Below are positions 19,165 to 28,012 of a DNA stretch of 64,000 nucleotides, in pieces. A program made the position numbers and the translations under genes. How positions within the stretch are numbered: position 1 is the first letter of the stretch; each line of letters opens with the position of its first letter. Origin of the DNA: Streptomyces canus (GTDB lineage Bacteria > Actinomycetota > Actinomycetes > Streptomycetales > Streptomycetaceae); assembly GCF_001514145.1 (NCBI RefSeq), contig NZ_KQ948658.1:328576-392575 (forward strand), read 5' to 3'. The notes under the pieces are model-generated. The model was given only the letters and a program-made list of their open reading frames with translations, made no database searches and was not told where the DNA came from.

Positions 19165-21033
19165 GTGCCCGCGATCCCCAGCCACGTGCCCGAGCCGAGC
19201 CGTACCGACCCGGCTCTGATCCGCAACTTCTGCATCATCGCGCACATCGACCACGGCAAGTCCACGCTCGCCGACCGGATGCTCCAGCTGACCGGCGTGG
19301 TCGAGCAGCGCCAGATGCGTGCTCAGTATCTCGACCGCATGGACATCGAGCGTGAGCGCGGAATCACGATCAAGTCGCAGGCGGTGCGTCTGCCGTGGGC
19401 CCCGACCCACGACAAGACCAACACGCACATCCTCAACATGATCGACACCCCGGGACACGTCGACTTCACCTACGAGGTCTCGCGGTCGCTCGCCGCCTGT
19501 GAGGGCACCGTCCTCCTCGTCGACGCCGCCCAGGGCATCGAGGCCCAGACCCTCGCCAACCTCTACCTGGCGATGGAGAACGACCTCAAGATCATCCCCG
19601 TACTGAACAAGATCGACCTGCCGGCCGCCCAGCCGGAGAAGTTCTCCGAGGAACTCGCCAACCTCATCGGCTGCGACCCCGCGGACGTGCTCAAGGTCTC
19701 CGCCAAGACCGGGCTCGGCGTCGAGGCGCTGCTCGACAAGGTGGTGGCGGAGGTTCCCGCCCCGGTCGGCGTCCAGGACGCCCCGGCCCGCGCGATGATC
19801 TTCGACTCGGTCTACGACTCCTACCGGGGCGTGGTGACGTACGTACGAGTCATCGACGGACAGCTCAACAAGCGCGAGCGCATCCGGATGATGTCCACGA
19901 ACGCCACGCACGAGCTGCTGGAGATCGGGACCAACTCGCCGGAGATGCTCTCCGCCGACGGTCTCGGTGTCGGCGAGGTGGGCTACATCATCACCGGAGT
20001 GAAGGACGTCCGCCAGTCCAAGGTCGGTGACACGATCACCACCCTGAACAAGGGGGCGACCGAGGCGCTCGGCGGCTACAAGGACCCCAAGCCGATGGTC
20101 TTCTCGGGCCTGTATCCGCTGGACGGCTCCGACTACCCCGAGCTGCGCGACGCCCTCGACAAGCTCCAGCTCAACGACGCCGCCCTCGTCTACGAGCCGG
20201 AGACCTCCGCCGCCCTCGGCTTCGGCTTCCGCGTCGGCTTCCTCGGCCTGCTGCACCTCGACGTGATCCGGGAGCGGCTGGAGCGCGAGTTCGGCCTCGA
20301 CCTGATCGCCACGGCCCCGAACGTGGTCTACCGCGTCCTCATGGAGGACGGCACCGAGCACACCGTCACCAACCCGAGCGAGTTCCCGGAGGGGAAGATC
20401 AGTGAGGTGTACGAGCCCGTCGTACGCGCCACGATCCTCGCCCCGTCCGAGTTCATCGGCTCGATCATGGAGTTGTGCCAGACCCGGCGCGGCACCCTGC
20501 TCGGCATGGACTACCTGTCCGAGGACCGGGTCGAGATCCGCTACACGCTTCCCCTCGCGGAGATCGTCTTCGACTTCTTCGACCAGCTGAAGTCGAAGAC
20601 GCGCGGCTACGCGTCGCTGGACTACGAGCCCACCGGCGAGCTGGCCTCCAGCCTGGTCAAGGTCGACATCCTGCTGCACGGCGACAAGGTGGACGCGTTC
20701 TCCGCGATCACGCACAAGGACGCGGCCTACGCCTACGGTGTGCGGCTCGTCGCCAAGCTGCGCGAGCTGATCCCGCGGCAGGCCTTCGAGGTGCCCATCC
20801 AGGCCGCCATCGGCTCCCGGGTCATCGCCCGCGAGACCATCCGCGCCATCCGCAAGGACGTCCTCGCCAAGTGCTACGGCGGTGACATCTCCCGTAAGCG
20901 GAAGCTGCTGGAGAAGCAGAAGGAAGGCAAGAAGCGGATGAAGATGGTGGGTTCCGTGGAGGTTCCGCAGGAGGCCTTCATCGCGGTGCTCTCCAGTGAT
21001 GACAGCGCGGGGTCGGGCAAGGGCAAGAAGTAA
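19165..21033 (+). CDS. lepA: Elongation factor 4 (LepA) GTPase
   Basis: This 622-residue translational GTPase acts on ribosomes; back-translocation and roles in initiation or assembly have been proposed. The GTP motifs are AHIDHGKST (G1), DTPGHVDF (G3) and NKIDL (G4). The C-terminus ends in the LepA-specific domain ([20 protein letters not shown]). The open frame continues upstream to 18997, but GTG 19165 ([12 protein letters not shown]) gives the family's usual length. The 18910-19164 gap should contain the divergent rpsT/lepA promoters; none stands out. Confidence 0.98.
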   Translation: MPAIPSHVPEPSRTDPALIRNFCIIAHIDHGKSTLADRMLQLTGVVEQRQMRAQYLDRMDIERERGITIKSQAVRLPWAPTHDKTNTHILNMIDTPGHVDFTYEVSRSLAACEGTVLLVDAAQGIEAQTLANLYLAMENDLKIIPVLNKIDLPAAQPEKFSEELANLIGCDPADVLKVSAKTGLGVEALLDKVVAEVPAPVGVQDAPARAMIFDSVYDSYRGVVTYVRVIDGQLNKRERIRMMSTNATHELLEIGTNSPEMLSADGLGVGEVGYIITGVKDVRQSKVGDTITTLNKGATEALGGYKDPKPMVFSGLYPLDGSDYPELRDALDKLQLNDAALVYEPETSAALGFGFRVGFLGLLHLDVIRERLEREFGLDLIATAPNVVYRVLMEDGTEHTVTNPSEFPEGKISEVYEPVVRATILAPSEFIGSIMELCQTRRGTLLGMDYLSEDRVEIRYTLPLAEIVFDFFDQLKSKTRGYASLDYEPTGELASSLVKVDILLHGDKVDAFSAITHKDAAYAYGVRLVAKLRELIPRQAFEVPIQAAIGSRVIARETIRAIRKDVLAKCYGGDISRKRKLLEKQKEGKKRMKMVGSVEVPQEAFIAVLSSDDSAGSGKGKK

Positions 21034-21073
21034 CCGCGGGTTACAGCCGGTTACCCGTCGAATCGGACGGAAA

Positions 21074-21120
21074 GGGGTCCGTCGTGCGAAAGTGCGGTGG
21101 ACCCCTACGCGTGCGTAGGG
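21074..21120 (+). terminator. Overlapping inverted repeats after lepA
   Basis: GGGGTCC (21074-21080) pairs with GGACCCC (21099-21105), a likely lepA terminator. Overlapping it is CCCTACGC-GT-GCGTAGGG (21103-21120), an 18-bp near-palindrome that could instead be a regulatory site for the next gene. The two cannot both form as RNA. Confidence 0.55.
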
Positions 21121-21154
21121 TCGCGCTCTGTACGAAGTGACAGGCCGCCGCCCC

Positions 21155-21183
21155 TTACGAACGGGTCGGCCGCGCTTTACTCT
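21155..21183 (+). promoter_or_regulatory. Promoter of the acyl-CoA ligase gene
   Basis: TTACGA (21155-21160) and TACTCT (21178-21183) are 17 bp apart, a fair -35/-10 pair. The start would fall near 21190, just before the palindrome at 21200-21214. Confidence 0.55.
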
Positions 21184-21199
21184 GATCCCTGCTCGATAG

Positions 21200-21214
21200 T
21201 TACTCGCGAGTTAA
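21200..21214. promoter_or_regulatory. Palindromic operator candidate for the acyl-CoA ligase gene
   Basis: TTACTCGCGAGTTAA contains the perfect palindrome ACTCGCGAGT. It lies just downstream of the inferred transcription start, a repressor position. TetR-family regulators of fatty-acid metabolism use sites of this look; the regulator gene is not in the window. Confidence 0.55.
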
Positions 21215-21265
21215 ACAACAGCCGCAACCTGAGCCAGCCGCATTGTCGCGGGCCCGGAGGATGTC

Positions 21266-23140
21266 GTGAGCGACACACAGACACTGATCGAGAACCGTCC
21301 GCCGAGTGTGGCGACCGTCTTCCTGGAGCGCGTTGCGGCCACGCCGGACGCCGAGGCGTACCGGTACCCGGTACCGGCGGCCTCCGGGCAGGGCCCGGAC
21401 GACTGGAAGTCGCTCAGCTGGGCGCAGGCCGCGGAGCGGGTGTACGCCATCGCGGCCGGGCTGATCGAACTGGGAGTACAGCCGGAGCAGCGAGTCGCCC
21501 TCGCCTCCTCGACCCGGATCGAGTGGATCCTCGCGGACCTCGGCATCATGTGCGCCGGCGCCGCCACGACCACGGTCTACCCGCAGACCAACGCCGACGA
21601 GTCGGCGTTCATCCTCTCCGACTCCGAGAGCCGGGTGCTGATCGCGGAGGACGCGGCCCAGCTCGCCAAGGCGGTCGAGAAGCGCGGCGAACTGCCCGCC
21701 CTCACCCACGTCGTGGTGATCGACCCGGCCGGTGTCGAGACCGCCGACTGGATCCTGACCCTCTCCGAGCTGGAGGCCCGTGGGGCCGCCCGCCTCGAGA
21801 AGGACCCCGAGCTGATCAAGGAGCGGGTCGGCGCGATCACCAAGGACCAGCTCGCGACGCTGATCTACACCTCCGGCACCACCGGACGTCCCAAGGGTGT
21901 GCGGCTGCCGCACGACAACTGGGCCTACATGGCGAAGGCGACCGCCGCGACCGGCCTGATCAGCAGCGAGGACGTGCAGTACCTGTGGCTGCCGCTCGCC
22001 CACGTCTTCGGCAAGGTGCTCACCTCCGGGCAGATCGAGGTCGGTCACGTCACCGCCGTCGACGGCCGCGTCGACAAGATCATCGAGAATCTGCCGGTCG
22101 TGCAGCCGACGTACATGGCGGCCGTCCCGCGCATCTTCGAGAAGGTCTACAACGGGGTCGCCGCGAAGGCCCGTGCGGGCGGCGGCGCCAAGTACAAGAT
22201 CTTCCAGTGGGCCGCCGAGGTCGGCCGCGCCTACGCCAAGGAGAGCCAGGACAACTTCCGGCGCACCGGCACCGCGGGTGCGTCCTTCGGGCTGAGCGCC
22301 AAGCACAAGGTGGCCGACGCGCTGGTCTTCTCGAAGATCCGCGAGGCGTTCGGCGGGAACCTGCGGGCGTGTGTCTCCGGGTCCGCCGCGCTCGCCCCCG
22401 ACATCGGGTACTTCTTCGCCGGCGCCGGCATCCACATCCTCGAGGGCTACGGCCTGACGGAGTCCTCGGCGGCCTCCTTCGTGAACCCGGGCGAGGCCTA
22501 CCGCACCGGTACGGTCGGCAAGCCGCTGCCCGGCACGGAGGTCCGTATCGCGGATGACGGGGAGATCCTGCTGCGCGGCCCGGGGATCATGGAGGGCTAC
22601 CACGGTCTGCCCGAGAAGACCGCCGAGGTTCTCGAGGCCGACGGGTGGTTCCACACCGGGGACATCGGTGAGCTGTCGCCCGACGGGTATCTGCGGATCA
22701 CCGACCGCAAGAAGGACCTCATCAAGACGTCCGGCGGCAAGTACATCGCGCCCGCCGAGGTCGAGGGGCAGTTCAAGGCGGTGTGCCCGTACGTGTCCAA
22801 CATCCTGGTGCACGGGGCGGACCGGAACTTCTGCACGGCGCTCATCGCGCTGGACGAGGTGTCCATCCTGGAGTGGGCCAAGGAGAACGGGCTCGAAGGG
22901 AAGTCGTACGCGGAGGTCGTCGCCGCGCCCGTCACCGTCTCCATGGTCGAGGGCTATGTGAAGCAGCTCAACGAGGGGCTTCAGCGGTGGCAGACGATCA
23001 AGAAGTTCCGGTTGCTGCCGAGGGATCTGGACGTGGAGCACGGTGAGATCACGCCGAGCCTGAAGCTGAAGCGGCCGGTGGTGGAGCGGGAGTACAAGCA
23101 CCTCATCGAGGAGATGTACGCGGGGTCTCGGGAGGCGTAG
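21266..23140 (+). CDS. Long-chain fatty acid--CoA ligase (AMP-forming)
   Basis: This 624-residue enzyme activates fatty acids with ATP and CoA through an acyl-adenylate. The AMP-binding motif is YTSGTTGRPKG (201-211). Further adenylate-forming motifs are GYGLTESSA, WFHTGDIGEL and the C-terminal lysine loop. Length and order match FadD15-type bacterial long-chain ligases. GTG 21266 is the only start with a plausible SD. The palindrome at 21200-21214 suggests repression, perhaps lifted by acyl-CoA. It converges with the response regulator at 23218. Confidence 0.92.
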   Translation: MSDTQTLIENRPPSVATVFLERVAATPDAEAYRYPVPAASGQGPDDWKSLSWAQAAERVYAIAAGLIELGVQPEQRVALASSTRIEWILADLGIMCAGAATTTVYPQTNADESAFILSDSESRVLIAEDAAQLAKAVEKRGELPALTHVVVIDPAGVETADWILTLSELEARGAARLEKDPELIKERVGAITKDQLATLIYTSGTTGRPKGVRLPHDNWAYMAKATAATGLISSEDVQYLWLPLAHVFGKVLTSGQIEVGHVTAVDGRVDKIIENLPVVQPTYMAAVPRIFEKVYNGVAAKARAGGGAKYKIFQWAAEVGRAYAKESQDNFRRTGTAGASFGLSAKHKVADALVFSKIREAFGGNLRACVSGSAALAPDIGYFFAGAGIHILEGYGLTESSAASFVNPGEAYRTGTVGKPLPGTEVRIADDGEILLRGPGIMEGYHGLPEKTAEVLEADGWFHTGDIGELSPDGYLRITDRKKDLIKTSGGKYIAPAEVEGQFKAVCPYVSNILVHGADRNFCTALIALDEVSILEWAKENGLEGKSYAEVVAAPVTVSMVEGYVKQLNEGLQRWQTIKKFRLLPRDLDVEHGEITPSLKLKRPVVEREYKHLIEEMYAGSREA

Positions 23141-23171
23141 CGCGTAAGCGGGAGGGTGGTGGGGGCTGCTG

Positions 23172-23219
23172 GGCGGCCGCGGGTTCGTCGTGGCTGGTCG
23201 CGCAGTTCCCCGCGCCCCT
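23172..23219. repeat. Dispersed intergenic repeat, copy 3 (best copy)
   Basis: GGCGGCCGCGGGTTCGTCGT then GGCTGGTCGCGCAGTTCCCC and GCGCCCCT. It fills the gap between the convergent ligase and response-regulator genes. GCGGG and CCCGC within it could form a hairpin, so it may act as a bidirectional terminator. Related copies lie at 16715, 17911 and 31291. Confidence 0.7.
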
Positions 23220-23766
23220 AAAATCGCCCCAGAAGCTGACGTAGCTCTCTCACCTGGGTGCGCTGGGGATCGGCCAACTCGGTCTCCAGCGCGGCCAGTT
23301 GCTTGTTCACCTCCTCGTAGTCCGCCCGTTGTCGCGCCAGCAGACTCTCCAACTGCTGCTTCTTCCTGTGCAGTTCCAGGAAGACGCTCACCTTTGCCCT
23401 CAGCACCCAGGGGTCGAACGGCTTGGTCAGATAGTCCGCGGCGCCCGTGGCGTAGCCGCGAAAGGCGTAGCCGGAGTCGTCCTCCGCGCCCGTGAGGAAG
23501 ATGATCGGGACGTCCTTCGTCTGGTCCAGGCGTTTGATGTGCGCCGCCGTCTCGAAGCCGTCCATGCCCGGCATGCGGACGTCCAGGAGGACCAGGGCGA
23601 ACTGGCGGCGGAGCAGGGCCTTCATCGCCTCCTCGCCCGAACGGGCGCGGAACAGTGGTTCGTTGAGGGATCCCAGGACGGCCTCCAGGGCGATCAGGTT
23701 GTCCTCCATGTCGTCGACCAGGAGGATGCCTGCGCTCTCGTCGGTCCTTGCCTCGGCGCTGCTCAT
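23218..23766 (-). CDS. Orphan response regulator with C-terminal coiled coil (OsaB-like)
   Basis: This 182-residue protein is a receiver domain (about 12-135) with acidic pair Asp18-Asp19, phospho-acceptor Asp62 (LLDVRMPGMDG) and Lys115 (YLTKPF). A coiled-coil-like tail (about 128-182, QQLESLLARQRADYEEVNKQ) follows. There is no DNA-binding domain, so output must be by protein contact. It lies 13 bp after the hybrid kinase on the same strand and is probably its phosphorylation partner. The arrangement resembles Streptomyces OsaA/OsaB, a hybrid HAMP-repeat kinase plus a receiver/coiled-coil regulator in osmoadaptation. Orthology cannot be settled here. Confidence 0.88.
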   Translation of the reverse strand: MSSAEARTDESAGILLVDDMEDNLIALEAVLGSLNEPLFRARSGEEAMKALLRRQFALVLLDVRMPGMDGFETAAHIKRLDQTKDVPIIFLTGAEDDSGYAFRGYATGAADYLTKPFDPWVLRAKVSVFLELHRKKQQLESLLARQRADYEEVNKQLAALETELADPQRTQVRELRQLLGRF

Positions 23767-23779
23767 GTGACTGCCTCAT

Positions 23780-26700
23780 TCAGTCGTCGGTGGGCGGGAC
23801 CACCGCTTCCTCGACGTCGGTCCGCTCCTCCGTCCGAGCGCCCTCGGGGTCCAGAAGTGCCCAGACGACGGTCAGCAGCTGGTCGACGTCCACCGGCTTG
23901 GGTACGTAGTCGTTGGCGCCGCGCGCGATCGACTTCTCTCGGTCTCCGGGCATCGCCTTCGCGGTGAGCGCGACGATGGGCAGACCGGACCAGCGCGAGG
24001 TGCGCCGGATGGCGGCGATGGTCTCGTAGCCGTCCATCTCCGGCATCATGATGTCCATCAGCACGAGTTCCACATCCGGGTTGCGCTCCAGGGTCTCGAT
24101 GCCCTCGCGGCCGTTCTCCGCGTACAGCACCGGCATGCCGACCCGGCCCAGCACATGGGTGAGGGCGAAGACGTTGCGGATGTCGTCGTCGACGATCAGC
24201 ACCCGGCGTCCGGACAGCACCTGTCCCGCCCGGCCCGCCGTCCACGCCTCCAGCTTGGTGGGGGCCGGCCATGAGTCCTCGGCGTCGTGGGCGGTCGGGT
24301 AGGGCTCGGTGGACAGGTCCTCCGGGGCCGGCACGAGACGGTCCTCGGCGGTCGGGCCGGTCGCCGAGTGGCCGGGGCTGACGACGGGGACGTAGAGCGT
24401 GAAGGTGGAGCCCTTGCCGGGTTCGCTCTCCGCGACGATACGGCCGCCCAGCAGGCCCGCGATCTCCCGGCTGATGGACAGACCGAGCCCCGTGCCGCCG
24501 TACTTGCGGTTGGTCGTGCCGTCGGCCTGCTGGAACGCCTCGAAGATCACCGGGAGTTTCTCCCGCGCGATGCCGATGCCGGTGTCGGAGACCGCGAAGG
24601 CGACCACGTCGTCGCTGTCGCGGACGTACACGTGCTCGGGGTCCTTGATGCGGTTCACGCGCAGCTCGACCTGGCCGCCGGCGGTGAACTTGATCGCGTT
24701 GGAGAGCAGGTTGCGCAGGATCTGCTGGAGGCGCTGCTCGTCCGAGTACATCTCGCGCGGCACGTCCTCGCCCACCGCCACCTCGAAGGCGAGCCCCCGG
24801 TCCAGGGTGAGCGGGCGGAAGGTCGCGTGGACGTAGTCGAGCAGCTTGATGAGCGGCAGCTTCTTCGGGCGGACGTCCATCCGGCCGGCCTCGATCTTCG
24901 ACAGGTCCAGGATGTCGTTGATCAGTTGGAGCAGGTCCGAGCCCGACCGGTGGATCGTCGTCGCGAACTGCACCTCCTGGTCGGAGAGATGGCCGTCGGG
25001 GTTGTCGGAGAGGAGCCTCGCCAGGATCAGCAGGGAGTTCAGCGGCGTGCGCAGTTCGTGCGACATGTTCGCCAGGAACTCCGACTTGTACTGCGACGAG
25101 GTGGCCAACAGGGCGGCCTTTTCCTCCAGTTCCGCATTCGAGCGCTGCAACTCCGCCTGCTGCTTCTGGAGTTCGTCCGAGCGCTCCTGGAGCTGCATCG
25201 CCAGGCGCTGGGACTCGCCCAGCAGGGACTCGGTGCGGGAGTTGGCGATGATCGTGTTGATGGCGACGCCGATGGTGTTCACGAACTGGTCGAAGAAGGC
25301 CAGGTGGACATCGGAGAAGCGGGAGAAGGACGCCAGCTCGATCACGCCGAGGAGTTTGTCCTCGAAGAGGATCGGGATGATGACGACGCTGCTCGGGGCG
25401 GCCTCGCCGAGCCCGCTGTTGATCTTGATGTAGTCCGGTGGGGCCTCCTCCACCAGGATGCGCTTCTTCTCACGGGCCGCCTGGCGCACCAGGCCGTGGA
25501 CCGGCATGCCACCGGTGTCGACGGTCGCGCCCTGCGCCGAGCCGTAGCCCGCGATGAACGCGAGCCCCTTCGCGGGAACGGTGGTGCGCAGAGCGGCGCC
25601 GTCCTCGTCCGGGTCGGCCAGGAAGAACGCCCCGTACTGGGCGTTCACCAGCGGGGTGAGCTCGCGCAGGATCAGGTCGGCGACCTCCATCAGATCCCGG
25701 TGGCCCTGCATCAGGGCGGCCAGGCGAGCGAGGTTCGACTCCAGCCAGTCCTTGGCCCGGGTCGTCTCGCGGAGGTTGGCCACCATCAGGTTGATGTTGT
25801 CCTTGAGCTCGGTGACCTCGCCCTGGGTCTCCACGGTGATGGCGCGGGACATGTCGCCCTGGGCCACCGCGGAGGCGACCTCGGCGATCGCCCGGACCTG
25901 GGTGGTCAGGTTGGACGCCAGTTCGTTGACGTTGGTCGTGAGCCGCTTCCAGGTGCCGTACACGCCCTCGACCCGTGCCTGGCCGCCGAGTTGGCCCTCG
26001 GAGCCCACCTCGCGGGCCACGCGGGTGACCTCGGAGGAGAAGGAGGAGAGCGTGTCGACCATGGTGTTGATGGCGGTCTTCAGCTCCAGGATCTCGCCGC
26101 GCGCGTCCACGTCGATCTTCTTGGAGAGGTCGCCGTTGGCCACGGCCGTGGTGACCTGGGCGATGTTCCGCACCTGTGACGTCAGGTTGTCGGCCATGTA
26201 GTTGACGTTGTCGGTCAGGTCCCGCCAGACCCCGGAGACACCCAGCACCTGGGCCCGCCCGCCGAGCCGGCCGTCGGTGCCGACCTCGCGGGCCACGCGG
26301 GTGACCTCGTCGGCGAAGGCCCGCAGCTGCTCCACCATCGTGTTGACGGTGTCCTTGAGTTCGAGGATCTCGCCGCGGGCGTCGACCGTGATCTTCTTCG
26401 ACAGGTCGCCGTTGGCCACGGCCGTGGTGACCTGGGCGATGTTCCGCACCTGCGACGTCAGGTTCAGGGCCATGAAGTTGACGTTGTCCGTCAGGTCCTT
26501 CCAGACCCCCGACACGCCCCGCACCTGCGCCTGACCGCCCAGGTTTCCTTCGGTGCCGACCTCGCGGGCCACCCGGGTGACCTCGTCGGCGAAGGCGGAG
26601 AGCTGGTCCACCATCGTGTTGATGGTCGACTTCAGCTCGAGGATCTCGCCCTTCGCCTCGACGGTGATCTTCTTGCCGAGGTCGCCCTGGGCCACCGCCG

Positions 26701-27910
26701 TCGACACCAGCGCGATGTTGCGGACCTGCGAGGTCAGGTTGTCCGCCATGAAGTTGACGTTGTCGGTGAGGTCCTTCCAGACGCCACTGACACCGCGCAC
26801 CTGAGCCCGCCCACCGAGGTTGCCCTCGGTGCCGACCTCGCGCGCGACCCTCGTCACCTCGTCGGCGAAGGCGGAGAGCTGGTCGACCATCGTGTTGATG
26901 GTGGACTTCAGCTCCAGGATCTCGCCCTGCGCGTCGACCGTGATCTTCTGGGACAGGTCGCCGTTGGCCACGGCCGTGGTGACCTGGGCGATGTTCCGCA
27001 CCTGTGACGTCAGGTTCGACGCCATGAAGTTGACGTTGTCCGTCAGGTCCTTCCAGACCCCCGACACCCCGCGTACCTGCGCCCGGCCGCCCAACTGCCC
27101 CTCGGTGCCGACCTCGCGGGCCACCCGGGTCACCTCGTCGGCGAAGGCCGAGAGCTGGTCGACCATCGTGTTCACGGTCAGCTTGAGTTCGAGCAGCTCG
27201 CCCGTCGCCTCGACCGTGACCGTACGGGTCAGGTCGCCGCGGGCCACCGCCGTGGTCACCAGGGCGATGTCCCGGACCTGCGCGGTCAGCCGGGACGCCA
27301 TGGTGTTGACCGCCTCGGTCACGTCCCGCCAACTGCCCGACAGGCCCGTCACCTTGGCCCGTCCGCCCAGCCGCCCCTCGGTGCCGACCTCGCGGGCCAC
27401 CCGGGTCACCTCGCCGGTGAACAGGGAGAGCTGGTCGACCATCTTGTTCACGGCCCGGCCGAGACGTCGTAGATCACCGCGCAGCTGCCGGTTGCCGTCG
27501 TGCAGATCGACCCGCTGGGTCAGATCGCCGCCGGCCACCGCGTCCAGGACCCGGGTCGCGTTGGCGGCCGGGGCCACCAGGGCGTCGAGCAGCTGGTTCA
27601 CGTCGTTCACCCGGGAGGCCCACGACCCCTGACCCGGGCTGGGGGAGAGCCGCTCGTCGAGTCGGCCGTGCCGCACCAGTTCCCGCTTCACCCGGTTGAC
27701 CTCGCCGGTGAAGTGGATGTTGCGGTCCACCAGCTGGTTGAAGACGGCCGTCAGTTCGGCCACGATCCCGTCCCCGGACTCCGGCATCCGGCGGAAGTCG
27801 CCGTCCCGGGCCGCGGTCATCGCGGCGAGCAGAGGACGCAGGTCCGATGCTCGCATCCGGTCGGCATTCTGTCCGTCTTCGAGCACAGGCGTACCACTGT
27901 TCTCACTCAT
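23780..27910 (-). CDS. HAMP-array hybrid histidine kinase
   Basis: This 1376-residue kinase has no membrane helix. Residues about 110-690 are six tandem 92-residue HAMP-type units (each with [12 protein letters not shown]...LGG and a VNFMA/VNTMV segment). A GAF domain (about 740-895), a short coiled coil, HisKA with His951 ([11 protein letters not shown]), HATPase (about 1070-1200, with DTGIGI and GTGLGLSI) and a C-terminal receiver with Asp1286 ([11 protein letters not shown]) follow. Such cytoplasmic HAMP arrays occur in group III kinases (fungal Nik1/Os-1 and Streptomyces OsaA), often linked to osmotic signals. ATG 27910 ([10 protein letters not shown]) is used; the frame continues 63 codons upstream. 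It is followed by an OsaB-like receiver and diverges from a PP2C phosphatase. Confidence 0.93.
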   Translation of the reverse strand: MSENSGTPVLEDGQNADRMRASDLRPLLAAMTAARDGDFRRMPESGDGIVAELTAVFNQLVDRNIHFTGEVNRVKRELVRHGRLDERLSPSPGQGSWASRVNDVNQLLDALVAPAANATRVLDAVAGGDLTQRVDLHDGNRQLRGDLRRLGRAVNKMVDQLSLFTGEVTRVAREVGTEGRLGGRAKVTGLSGSWRDVTEAVNTMASRLTAQVRDIALVTTAVARGDLTRTVTVEATGELLELKLTVNTMVDQLSAFADEVTRVAREVGTEGQLGGRAQVRGVSGVWKDLTDNVNFMASNLTSQVRNIAQVTTAVANGDLSQKITVDAQGEILELKSTINTMVDQLSAFADEVTRVAREVGTEGNLGGRAQVRGVSGVWKDLTDNVNFMADNLTSQVRNIALVSTAVAQGDLGKKITVEAKGEILELKSTINTMVDQLSAFADEVTRVAREVGTEGNLGGQAQVRGVSGVWKDLTDNVNFMALNLTSQVRNIAQVTTAVANGDLSKKITVDARGEILELKDTVNTMVEQLRAFADEVTRVAREVGTDGRLGGRAQVLGVSGVWRDLTDNVNYMADNLTSQVRNIAQVTTAVANGDLSKKIDVDARGEILELKTAINTMVDTLSSFSSEVTRVAREVGSEGQLGGQARVEGVYGTWKRLTTNVNELASNLTTQVRAIAEVASAVAQGDMSRAITVETQGEVTELKDNINLMVANLRETTRAKDWLESNLARLAALMQGHRDLMEVADLILRELTPLVNAQYGAFFLADPDEDGAALRTTVPAKGLAFIAGYGSAQGATVDTGGMPVHGLVRQAAREKKRILVEEAPPDYIKINSGLGEAAPSSVVIIPILFEDKLLGVIELASFSRFSDVHLAFFDQFVNTIGVAINTIIANSRTESLLGESQRLAMQLQERSDELQKQQAELQRSNAELEEKAALLATSSQYKSEFLANMSHELRTPLNSLLILARLLSDNPDGHLSDQEVQFATTIHRSGSDLLQLINDILDLSKIEAGRMDVRPKKLPLIKLLDYVHATFRPLTLDRGLAFEVAVGEDVPREMYSDEQRLQQILRNLLSNAIKFTAGGQVELRVNRIKDPEHVYVRDSDDVVAFAVSDTGIGIAREKLPVIFEAFQQADGTTNRKYGGTGLGLSISREIAGLLGGRIVAESEPGKGSTFTLYVPVVSPGHSATGPTAEDRLVPAPEDLSTEPYPTAHDAEDSWPAPTKLEAWTAGRAGQVLSGRRVLIVDDDIRNVFALTHVLGRVGMPVLYAENGREGIETLERNPDVELVLMDIMMPEMDGYETIAAIRRTSRWSGLPIVALTAKAMPGDREKSIARGANDYVPKPVDVDQLLTVVWALLDPEGARTEERTDVEEAVVPPTDD
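25850..27440 (-). repeat. Six tandem 276-bp coding repeats (HAMP units)
   Basis: The hybrid kinase gene contains six units with an exact 276-bp period, for example the segment encoding VTRVAREVG recurs from about 27365 down to about 25985 in five equal steps. Nucleotide identity between the middle units is high, making in-frame gain or loss of units by recombination likely. Confidence 0.85.
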
Positions 27911-28012
27911 GGCGGCCCACTTCGGTAACTCGGCGCTTATGGGCGTGGCCAGTCTGTCACTCTGTCCGCATCGACCGAGGTGTATTCGTCCGAACTGGTT
28001 CGGGAGACGGAC

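Noticed and set aside
23780..27910. CRISPR or other DNA repeat array
   Set aside because: The 276-bp repeats are coding HAMP units in one frame, not spacers and direct repeats.
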